A program made the translations under genes and the position numbers. Source: Xiphophorus maculatus (Eukaryota; Chordata; Actinopteri; Cyprinodontiformes; Poeciliidae). Taken from it: DNA of 64,000 nt. Positions within the stretch are counted from its first letter, which is position 1. Every line of letters begins with the position of its first letter. This document shows positions 10,201 through 21,949 of this stretch, one piece after another. A model generated the notes under the pieces. The model did not search any database. It was given only the letters and a program-made list of their open reading frames with translations, and had not been told where the DNA came from. The DNA is taken from assembly GCF_002775205.1 (NCBI RefSeq), contig NC_036447.1:16040501-16104500 (forward strand), in the 5' to 3' direction.

Positions 10201-13200
10201 GAATTACACTGACCTCCTATCACAGCTGCATGTTTTTTGGGTGTGTCTCATCCGTCCTTGCTCATCTAGAGACAAAATCTTTCCCATTCTTTGCAAAACA
10301 GCTCAGCCTCAGTCAGTCAATGTGTAAAAATAAATAAATGTGTCCAAGTCATACCTCTGCATTCTGCACCATTCTAACACAGGAATTTACTTTCATCTTA
10401 ACTTTTCTTTGAACTCTGGCTGAATATTTAGAACAGTGAATCTAATCGAAGTTGAACCTCCACCCCAGGGATATGACTGGCTTTCTTGTCTCTGATGGGG
10501 GGAAAAAACCCACTTTCCCACAGTATGAAGATGCCACCACTTTGTTTCACAGTGAAAATTTACAGTTTGCTTGATGTTAAGTATTTATGATGCGTAATGT
10601 TTCAGATGTAGGTTTTAAAAAAAAATCAGTCTAGGTTTCTGCTAAACCTCTGATTAATAATTTTGACATACAGAAATGAGTTTAAATTAATTTATTTGTT
10701 CAACTATTAAGATATTTTGACACGCAACTTTGAAACAGGACGGGTAAATTATTAATCTTGGACGTTGTGCTGTCAAGCAGAAACCCGAGTCCAAACCTTT
10801 GTTTCACATGTCAGCTGTCTCCAACTATCTGTCCACTGTGGGAACGAGCTGAAGTCCTCACATCGAGGCTTTTAGCAGTCAGCTGCGCTCCACTGGTTTC
10901 CAGTTTCACACTCAGCGTAGCATGTCTCCTTTTAACGACTGTCCACGGCTCCCAGTGGCTCCTTCTCACTCGTCCGCCGTTCTGCGTGTCGTCTTTCTGT
11001 CACACGCAGTCAAATGCAGTTTCTGTTATAATGTCTCTCTCAGTTTGTGTCTCCGTCCTGCCCCCCCCCAGCTGCCAACTCTGTTTTCATGCTTCTCCTG
11101 CCGGCCCCTCGAGTGTGTTTGTCTGTACAGAAACGTGATGAGTGAGTTTTTTGTGGAACTTCACCTCTCGCTTCGATAGACATGACACACCAGTCAATTC
11201 ACTAAATCAATATCTCCCCTCTTTTTTCCTCTTTAATAGTGCTCACTCCAAGCCCACACACCGAGCACTCTGCATCATCTCCCCCATCTCCTGCGCTGGT
11301 ACGGTCGCGTTCAGGAAGTACCCGGAGTCCTTCGAGCAGCCGAGGATTGTGGGTTCACGCTGTCCAAAGTCCAGGTTCCAACACCCTGCCTCTTTGGGCC
11401 ACCGCAACAGGAGAACCTTGATGACCTGCTGCCTGCAGAGGGACAGGAGGTGACCCCAAACCTTCATTTCGTCGGCGGTCCGAGGCCCACAATGACTAAA
11501 CTCAAAGTAAATAATTACCTTTCCTTTGCTTCTGTGATTCCCAAATGCTTTGCTTTTGTGCATGACAGGAAATTTAAGAGACTGCCCTCCCATTTTCCCC
11601 TCAGCAAACAGACGTGTGATTTGTTGGGTGGTGGTTTAATAGCCTCAGAAGATTCATGGCTGCTTATTCTGTTAGTTGTTGCACCTTAAGGACTACTAAT
11701 ATTTAAGCCTCTGGCAGACATAGATTGCTGACTTTGTGTCCTTCTTCTCCTTCTGTTTTAAAAAATGTGAAGGAGTAACAAAATTAACATTTAATCTGCT
11801 AGTTACAGTTTTGGTCACCCCTGATAAGGATGTGTTAAAAGAAATTAAAGTTTTTCTGCAGCAGCATAATCTCTGGGGAAAAAATATCCAACCATTATTT
11901 TTTAATATATATTTTTTATTTTGTAGTTAAATGTGTTCTTATAACGTACGCATTTCGAATAAATGTAAGTAAAAAATTTTTGGTTTATACTTAATTTTTT
12001 AAAGTGGATCAGAGGCTTCAGGACCATCTAATCAGAAATTCATGACTTTCTGTTTTTCTGGGGTATAAAAATGACACAGAGGTCAATTTCTTTTAGCCTG
12101 TGGTCACTAGGGTGGAAGAAAACCTCTGTTTTTCTTGCCACCAGACACAGTGGGCAGGATGGGGAAGCAGGTAAGAAATCTCTAAACATTCTCAGAGAAT
12201 TGTAGCAAAGACATCTTGGGATCACAAAGTTTCACAGCTACTAGTAGATGCTGCCTCACAACCCATTATTAGGGAAGCATGCCTGGAAAGGGAAGATTGA
12301 GCTTTTCAGCAACAAACTCCCCAGGTGGTGGTGGCATGAAAACATAATAAATCTGTGGAGAAGCCACCTCATACCCAGTGTTAAGTATGATGGAGGACAC
12401 ATGATTTCTCTGGGCTTGTTTACCCCGCGATGCCTAGACAGGCATTGATCTTATTAATTCTGAAAATAGGACGTTGTGAGTAATAACCTGAAGGATTTTA
12501 CTAAGTGAACTGAAAATGGGTCTTCACTTGGTGTTCAACTGGAATCTGGTGCAAATCAACAGAGAGACGGTTCAAAAGACACTCATTCAATGATGCCATT
12601 TCAGTGTCCAGTGTGGTGAGCTAAGAGAAGACAGCAAAGAGCATTGGTCAAAGATTGCTCTCTGTTTATGCTCCGACCTTGTGAAATAGTAGTAGTAGAT
12701 TATGCTGCACAGCCCACCTTTCCCCACCATCTCAACCAATAAAAAGCACTTAAACTTTTTAATCTTTACCAGGAGTGAAAATAATTGAAGTTTTTACAAA
12801 ACAAGTTTTGATGAAGATGGAAGGTTATAAAATCGGTTAAAACGTGTGTATTGTTTGAATGAGTGCTTTTTTTTTAAAATGGATGTTTCAGTACTCAGTG
12901 GATCTTGTCAGTTGAAGTAATGCTGACGGTAAGAAAATGAAGAAATTGTGCTATCCCAGTTTTTTGTAAATAAGTATATGTCAATAACATTTATCTGATT
13001 GTTGATCTAGAAAAAGGTGCATCACAGAACATGCTCTTGGTTGTTGCTTATTGACAAAAACTGGTTGGAATTCCTAGTTTTGATGTGTTTGGGAGTGAGA
13101 AAAAATATATTTATTAATTGGTGCATTTCTAGATAATTGTCTTTTTTATAAAATAAATGATGTACCGTAGTCAGGCCTGTCACGATAACAAATTTTGCTG

Positions 13201-16200
13201 AGCGAAATCTCAGAAATTATTGTGATAAACATTAATATTGTTTGAAGACCATTTTAAATTGATGTAATGCTAATGACATAATAATGTAAGCACATTGTGC
13301 CAAAATAAATACACTTTATTTTCAAAAGAACACTTAACACAGGACCTGGTAAACAAAATAAACAAAGCAACCAAAAACAAAAATAAAATGGACTCTCAGA
13401 CTCCGTTAATAAAAAATGCACTTGAATAAAAACTAGACACAACATAAAACCAAAGTGGAATTAAAAACTACATTCAACCAAACGAGTACAGATTATGAAG
13501 TTTGTATACTATATTGCCCTTCAATAATCATTAGATTTAGATAGAGAAGATGGGCACATCCGACTACATGATGCAATAGTTCCCTCCTCCCTTAAGAAAA
13601 TGAGAAAGGGAGGGATAAGTGGAAAGGGCAACCGGAGTTCAGCCTTTTTTCATCCAATGTCATCAATAGAAAGAGAAACAGGCAGGAAGAAACGATAAAG
13701 CCGATAAATTAAAATGAGGTCTATAATTTTCATTTATCATACGATTAATTGATTTGTTGTTTATTGCGACAGGCTTAAATGTAGTATTCAGAAACCAAAA
13801 TACAATTTCTATTTGTACAGCCAGCCTATTTCTAGTGCTGTGAACTTCCCTCAAGGAGTGTTGATGACACACTTGGATTCAGATGCTTCTCTAGATTTCT
13901 TTGCTCTGTATCACCCAAGTTGTCACCCTTTGCATATTTGAACAAGCTTTTGCAGGAGAAAATAAGCAGAGGCAGCTTCCCAGATGTAGATATTCCCCTC
14001 AACTCCACTAACTCCTTCTCAGTGAACTGTTAGTAGGCCTGTCACGATAAACGATAAATCGATTAATCGTACGATAAATTAAAACTATCCAAGTCATTTT
14101 AATTATCGGCATTATCGTCTCTTCCGGCCTTTTTCTCTTTCTGTTAATGACACTGAATGAAAAAAAGGCTCAACTCCGGTGCTCTCCACGGACACCCCCT
14201 TCCTCATTTCCTCAGTGTAAAGCCCAGCGCACACTACACGATCTTAGAGCTGTCGGCCGATTGTCGGCCCATTTTCAAAACCTGACAGACCACACATTAG
14301 CTGACAGAAATCCTAGGTATAACGGTTCGATCGGATTCGTTCCTGCCGTGTGGTGTCCAACAATGGGCACAAAATAATGGCTACAAGTCCAGTTAACTAA
14401 TTTTAAAACCAGGCATTAATCAATGCTTTGCTACCTGCAATGCATGTGGCTAGTGTCAGCATAAAGTCCTGACTGAATGAAAATCATTATAACCTATTTA
14501 CGTCACGTTAACGAAGAACAGCTGAAAAGTTACCGCGTTTACCAACTGCGGTAGCAATTTCGCTCCAACTCCTCCTCTTGTCATTTCTATATTCTTTGCA
14601 TGTTGAATAAACATTAATGTTGTTTCCACATATCATCTCCAATGTCCGCTGGACTTCGGGTTGCCCGTGTCAGCTGTTTGGGATTCCCCGACGTAATTTC
14701 CCTTCAGAAAACACTGAGGAGAATCCACGCTTTCTGATTGGCTACCTGTCACATTCAACAGGTGGAGTTAAAGCTCCCAGTGGGGAAAACCCCTGATTTA
14801 GATCAGAGCGGGAACGACGATCTACCGTAACAAACCACACAATCTTAGAAAGACCAACGTTTTAAGATTGTTGTAAGGGGAAAAATGGGAGCAAAAAATC
14901 ATGTAGTGTGAACTATTGCATCATGTAGTCGATGTGCCCATCTTCTCTATTTAAATCTAATTATTACTGAAGGGCAATATAGTATACAGACTTCATAATC
15001 TGCACACTTTTGATTGAATGCAGTATTTATTTCCACTTTTACTTTATGTTTAGTTTTTTTTTTCAAGTGCGTTTTTTGTTAATGGAGACCATTTTAGTTT
15101 TATTTTTGGTTGTTTTGTTTATCAGTTCCAGTGTTTAGTGTTCTTTTGAAAATAAAGTGTATCTATCTTTGGCAAGAAATCGCATGCATTATTATGTCAT
15201 TTCCATTAAATCAGTGTAAAAAGGTCTTCAAACAATATTATCGTTTATCGCAATAATTTTTGAGACAATTAATCACTCAGCAAAATTTGCTATCGTGACA
15301 GGCCTAACTGTTAGTCTGTCTTTCTTCCTGTCCTCTCCCTGCTTAGATATTTCTGTGATTTCCTGCTGGCTCGAGCTTTATAAGAGTGTGATTATGAGTG
15401 GCAGGAACGGTGAGGGCAATAAGAGGGTAGGTGGTGGTGGGGCGAGTGTTTTTGTAGTTTGGATGAGACGGAGTGAGCTGGGTGGTCAGGATGGGATGTG
15501 TCTCATATTTGCCATGTCGGTAGATGAAATTTCAGTCAGGCAGAGATGTACACAAATGACAGTTTTCATGCCGTGTTGAAATCAGACATTAAAACTAAGA
15601 GGAATGCCTACACGTACCGACACAATAGCCACCATTCTTTCTCTGCTTAGAGGGATTAGAAAGATGGCTACATGTCGCCACTATTTTGTCTGGAGTGCAG
15701 CTGTTGTGCTTTCTTGGCCGTTGCGTGTGTGTGCATTGTGTGGCTGTGTGTGGGAAAGAGCAGTTTGACAATTGATCGTTCTGTTGCTGCTGACCAGAGG
15801 CAGCCATTCCTGTCTCTCTCTCTCTGTTATCTACATGATAAAGGGCTCATAAACTCTGTCACTTTCTCATTTTTTTCACATGAGTTAACACCAACTGATG
15901 CCCGTCAGTCAAACTGTCAGTGCAATGAGGTGTAAACTTTTAACTGAATGCAGACCCAGCATTAAGATGATTCTCTTTCCATTAAGGTTCAACTCAGCCT
16001 TTAAATCCGAGAGCAGGAATGACCCAGAAAGTAATTTCTAGCAAAAAGAAAGGAAGTCAGCTGCTTAAAAAACAAAAACAGAAAAATATGTGATTTTCTG
16101 TTGAAGTAATTGGTCTCATAGGGAAGCTGTTGGAAAAACAGGGATTACAGATACAGGCAGTGTGTTCCAGTGGAAATGTTAATCTTCAAGCTATGATTCT

Positions 16201-19200
16201 TTCAGCTAAAAGTTTTTTTTAATTTTGCCTTACGGAGTGATTTGGCAGCAAAGTTTTCTTTTAAATAAATCCTGAAAGTATATTTGAGTGCAGCTGGCTA
16301 CTCAGCTTGAGCTGAGCTTCTCTGCTTGACCATTGAAGATAATTTTGGAACACGACTCCAGCTTGTTCAGAGACTGAACTAAAATTTTAAACTGTAAATA
16401 ATTCTAAGTTCCTAGGATAGTCCCAAATCTTTGAAGGGCTTTGTCTTGACTTGACCTTTCCTCAGGGCTTATTGGGCAGCTGGAGCCACCTATATTGGTA
16501 TGAATGTCATATAGAGAGTCATATAGAGTTTTCAGTCATACAGGAAGATGTGGATTTGGGTCATTTTGAGGAAGACCCTTAATCAGCATTATGTTTTATC
16601 ATGTATAGAGATGATCCATTAAAGAGTCATATCTATGTTTACTGTTATCATTGCAACCATTGACTATTTGTTGTTACTAGTAACAAAATAAATCTACAGA
16701 ATTATAGTGAACTAAAGTTAAGAAAAACAAAAGTAACAATTCTAGCTGCATATTAAGAAAACTGAGAGCTAGAATAGACAAATGTAGACATTTTATGGCT
16801 AAATAACACTCATTCAAAACCAGACAAAGGTTACATGTTGTTTTATAAAGTGCAAAGACACCGGTTTTCCTCCCTTTATGAATTTTTCCAAAGGAAAAAT
16901 GTACAAAAAGGACAATGTACAACGCCAACATAAATGTCACCATTAGATATGTTGTACCAGATTAGCTTTAAGCTAATAGACATCTACTCTCCCTTGGCAG
17001 TTTGAGATATGAAAAGAAAGCTTAGAAACAGATACAAATCGAAATGAGAATTTTGCTTGGACACCTTTCAGCTCTGATCACAACTTTTCTACAGTGTCTG
17101 ACTGATATCAGGCCTTTTCTATGGCCACTCCAAAAATTGACCCAAGGTTTAATACAAAAAAATTTGATCTCATAGGCATAAATTCTTATGATCCTTTAAA
17201 ATGGCTGTACACAGGTTCCTAATCTGATACTGATATCAGCTCTGGATACTTAAAGAGTATTTATACCTACACAAAAATAACAAAAGTAGTAATACTAGTA
17301 TTTTCTTGCATCAGTGTGCTAATAATAATATTGACTATTAAATGATATTGTGTAATATAAATTGCTTTGGTTATCCCCGCTCAAGAGAATCTTTCTAAAA
17401 ACTGATGCCATGCATTTTTGTTCAGTACTGAGATACACCCCATAAAGGAGATAAATTGTGACAACGGAATGGAGCAGCACTGTAGCTGGAAGGGTAATGT
17501 AGAAAATTGTTGCCTGTAGAGTTAAACCAATATGCTGAGCATGTAAGCGCACAGGTGTCCTTTAAGCCCTCTTTGCTTTAATGACACCACCAACACCGCA
17601 GGAGCTGCTGTTTTGTGCTAATGCTGTCATTCTGTGTTGGCCCAGATTTCTCTGATAATGCTCCAAAAGGTTCTCGTAATGTCAGGGGTTTTTGTTTTTA
17701 TCAAATTTCTAAAAAAGTACTTGTAGAAAACTTGGAGGTATGTTTGAGCTCATTATCCAGCCCCATTTTCTCTTTTCCAGTCATAAAAGCTGTGAAAAGG
17801 GATGCTCATTATCTTTACCTGATTCAGTGATTGCTGCTTCTGCAATATTTAGTGACTGCTTTTATGCATTTATATGAGAGGTCTTATTTACTCGGCATAT
17901 GTTGCGGTTATGATTATTATTGGAGTTAAGCTCAAACAAAGAGGTATAAAAAGTCTATCTCAGCAGCTCTTGAAATTTGGTAACTGCATCCTTGGATGAA
18001 CAGCAGCATGTTTTACAAATTCTAATAAATTTTCAACAAGAACTGACAAACGCAGGACCATTAAAACACCAACTAATATCTGTGCTGCATTAGGTGGTAG
18101 AGCAACCCTTAGCAACAGTAACTTGAAATCAGCAGTTATAATATTTATCAATGTATGTTGCACAACAATTTAGGTCCACCCTTCTTTTTACAAAGAGTTT
18201 TGCAGAGACTCACTTGTGCACACTCTTATTTCTTTTGTCAGTCATTCTCTTATAAGTTCACTGCTGTGTTTGAAATTATTGTCTTGTTAAATGACAATAA
18301 TTAAATGAAGCTTTAGCAGCTGGACAGATGGCCTCACATTTCAATCTTGCATACTTTCGTACACAGAGTGGTCCATGGTGTGCCCAGCTCCTGGAAATAG
18401 TTTCCCTCTGGGCTTTTTTTTTTTTTTGGTTCATGCAGACACAACTTAAGAAAGACAAATTTCTTTCTTAGGAATCCCAAGATGGGAATTTAAGATACTG
18501 ATGAATTGCCATGTAGTCTGCAATGTAAATTGTATTTCTTTTTAATTTTTTGCATTTTGTTGGAACACTGCACAGTCTGCCCTTGGCTTGAACTTGATAT
18601 ACCCACTCCTGGGAAATTGGCCACAGCATTAAATATTTTCCACTTGTCTGCAATCTCTTGCTGCAGAAAGATGAACTGCACATTGTTGAGCATGGCCTTA
18701 CATCTGGCAGAGATTGATGGACAGCAGCAGTTGTTCTAAAATCACTGTTGAAGTTTCTCTTCCTGCATCATGTCAACACACACCTGAATGTTCCAGACTT
18801 CTGCTTCCTCTATAGAAATGCTGTAACCTGTGATCCAACTTGGTTATTATCAGTTCATCAATACAGGTGAATCTCAATTAATTAGAAAATCGTCAAAGAG
18901 CTCAATTATTTAATTAATTCAGTAGGAAACATGATATTCGTATAGATTAATTCTACACCCATTTATGATGAGCTATTAAGCTGAAGCAACTTGAGCTACT
19001 ATACTATCTCAGCAGAGGCACTGCATTAAAGCTGTAGTTTATGGAAATAAAATGCCCTGACTAAGTATTGAGTCCATATTCTGTTTAATACATTGAGAAT
19101 TTTTGCAGGATAACCACATTTCTGTATTTAAAGAAAGTCTTTATGCTTTGGTTTTCTATAGTATTCCTTTTTTTTTCAAGCAACATTTGACATTATGAAA

Positions 19201-19444
19201 GGATGGTTTTCATGCTCTACTTTTGTGATCAATAATTACTAGAATACTAATGTTAGAGCACTGTCTTTACATTGCAGTGAAGACTTACTTGATAATAGAA
19301 TAAGGCTTGTTGCCCTTTTTAGCTTATTTAAATTTTCTGTCATCTTACGTTACAATAGATAATGCCAGCATAAAAATTTGATGTGAATCATACAATTCAA
19401 ATCTAAATATCCAAGGAAAATAGTCTAAACATACATTTTACCAT

Positions 19445-19523
<79 letters not shown>

Positions 19524-21889
19524 TCAATCAAGTAAATTGTTACATTTAACTGGTATTGGCTTTTGGGATAATTTCTATTTATATGCAGTTTATGCAGCTT
19601 AACAGAGCTATTTGCTTGTCGGTATGTGTATTTCTCTCAGGAAAACGGCATCGAGGCAGTCTTCTCTCCTCATCCTTGCCCTGCTTGGACTCTCCCGTGG
19701 GATAGATTACCAGCAGCTATCAACCCCACTGAAGGTAATGTTAAATTCTGACCTGCTTGCTGTGCTCCATCTGATTTCTCTCTGCTGTTCTCTCCCCTGA
19801 AACTCTTTTCATTGCTCTTTTGGTTTCAGAGTCTCTAGTGTCCCTCTCTGCTTATGTTAAGCTTCTGAATTTTTAAACAGTAACAGTGATGCTGTTTTCA
19901 CAAAGAGATACTTATGTAAATAACTGAGCCCATGCTTCCCATAGATGATTTTTTTGTTCTTTTCTGATATTCTATAGTTAGTGAATTTCATAAATCAGAG
20001 CTTTATGAAAACCAGGTATTGTAACTCAGCCATTACACGGTGATGGGTACGTCTCTAGTTTTGCAACATTAACTTGTTAAATATTTATATGGGATATTTT
20101 CTCAGTAATTCTATCTAATTGTCTGTGAAAGCAAACAAAAAAGACTTTAGCAATAATGTGGTAGCATATTTAGTCCTAGGAAACTTATGGTAAATTAAAT
20201 TGCTTAGAAATAATAGTAATGCTTGTAATTCTTTTCCTTTGAGTTATTTTGAATTTTTTCCAAGACTACTTTTGTTTCATGTTTATGTTATTAGGAAATT
20301 GTTTTCATGGTTACTTTCTCTCCCTAGTCAGAAAAAGAGGAAGGCAATAAAGTAATGTTATGCCGCTACAATAAGTATTCTGACACTAACTGCGCCCTCT
20401 TAAAGTTATTTTCTGTAGTCAATGTACAAAAAAATGACCTTAGTTAAAATGTTGGCAGAAAGAGTTTATGCAATCAATGTGAATGCGCTATATCTGTTTT
20501 GGAATCATGAAAGTCTGTGCCAAAATTCTTGGCAATCCATGCAGGAAAACAACGGTCATTTGGCAAAAGCTCAAGGTAAAGTTTTCAGAGGCTTAGTTTT
20601 GGGAACATGAAGAAACTTGAGGATCATGTCAAATAAAATGATACACTTCAAGTCCCTTAAGTCATTCCACTGGTTTTATTAAATTAATTATTCCTTGTGT
20701 TGATAACCTCTCCCTATTTGCGATTAAAATGTGTTTTTGCTTTGTTTTAATACCAAAGCCTAAAAACTTCAGAAATCTAATAGCAAATCCACTCACTTCT
20801 AAAAACTCCGAATGATGTAAGAACTGTTCTGAAAGCAAAAAATGATTGTGAGCGACATAGTCGCTGCCCCACTTTTGTAACCGCTGTGCAATAAATGGTG
20901 CTATTGATAACCCTTCCTGCAGTATTATGACATCCTGCAGACAGGCCCTGTGCTTCAGTGCTGTGTCATTCAAGGTTGCCAGAAAAAGGCCCATTTTCCT
21001 TGGATATCTGTATGTGGGCTATGACCTTTCTTTTCTCCAATAATGCATCTAAATTAATTTACAAGAGCTTCCTCTTCTCTGGATATTTCCATGGTTTTAT
21101 GTTATGAAAGCATTTCTGTCTGCAAGTATGTGGGCAGACGTAAATTGCTCAGCCAAGAACAGAAGTAGAAGAGACTGTACACCGATAACAGTAGAGAATG
21201 CTTAATATAACAGGGCAGGGTAGGGCAGACATATTGGCAAGTATACAGCAGGTAAACGTATGTTGTGATAATTTCACCTATCACCTTTTAGTGATGAATT
21301 ATATGTATATTTGCACAAACTGAGTCTAGTCTTACTCTTCTGTAAAAACACAGTGTGTTTATGTATGTATGTTTTGTTGGGAGCAAATTGGAACTCTAGT
21401 CATACTCCTCGTTTGTGTGCACAAACCTCACAAATAAAACTGATAATGATTAAGTTTTTTTAAAGATTAAAAGCATTTTTCAGACATACTGTAGACCTGC
21501 TAATTTAATTTTGGGTCACTGTGGGCGATAAAAACATAACATTTTATTGCAATATTTTGTGGTGCTATTGCTATAACAATAAAGATTATGATTTAAAAAA
21601 ATATATTACTTATTTTTTAAGTAACTGTATGGCTGTGATTGCATGGCCATACATACAATCACAGCCAGAAAGGTAAAAGAGACAATGAGGCGTGAAAAAG
21701 GAGTGCAAGTGAGGGAATCGCATAGTTGTCATGCCTGAGACATGCAGGTATAATGGTTATTTTGGTATGAGTGGATGGGCTTCCATTTCTTTGATAAAGA
21801 AACCTTGGCTTATGGGGATGGAGTCTTTGTATGTTTTCTGTTTTGAATTAAGCAGAGATTTTGTGATTATTTTTTATATATGTATATAC

Positions 21890-21949
<60 letters not shown>

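Larger units (their letters stand above)
11507..19640. other. gstcd: GSTCD intron 3
   Basis: 8.1 kb. It contains a Tc1-like element (11802-12790), two hAT-type elements in inverted orientation (13172-13777 and 14034-15306) with a nested element in the second, and an (AT)37 microsatellite (19447-19520). The stretches 15320-19440 hold no exon that I can support; they are AT-rich with scattered short ORFs. Confidence 0.75.

Noticed and set aside
10758..11179. Overlapping 126- and 85-codon ORFs upstream of GSTCD exon 3
   Set aside because: Two frames are open together because stop codons are sparse in this GC-richer stretch; the products look low-complexity and the true exon 3 uses a different frame.
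11142..11689. ORFs covering GSTCD exon 3 in other frames
   Set aside because: The conserved FVGGPRPTM frame and intron phases identify the real frame; the others are shadows.
20662..20994. 110-codon minus-strand ORF in GSTCD intron 4
   Set aside because: I looked for similarity to a known gene or transposase and could not name any; no matching splice signals were found. Left as possible chance.
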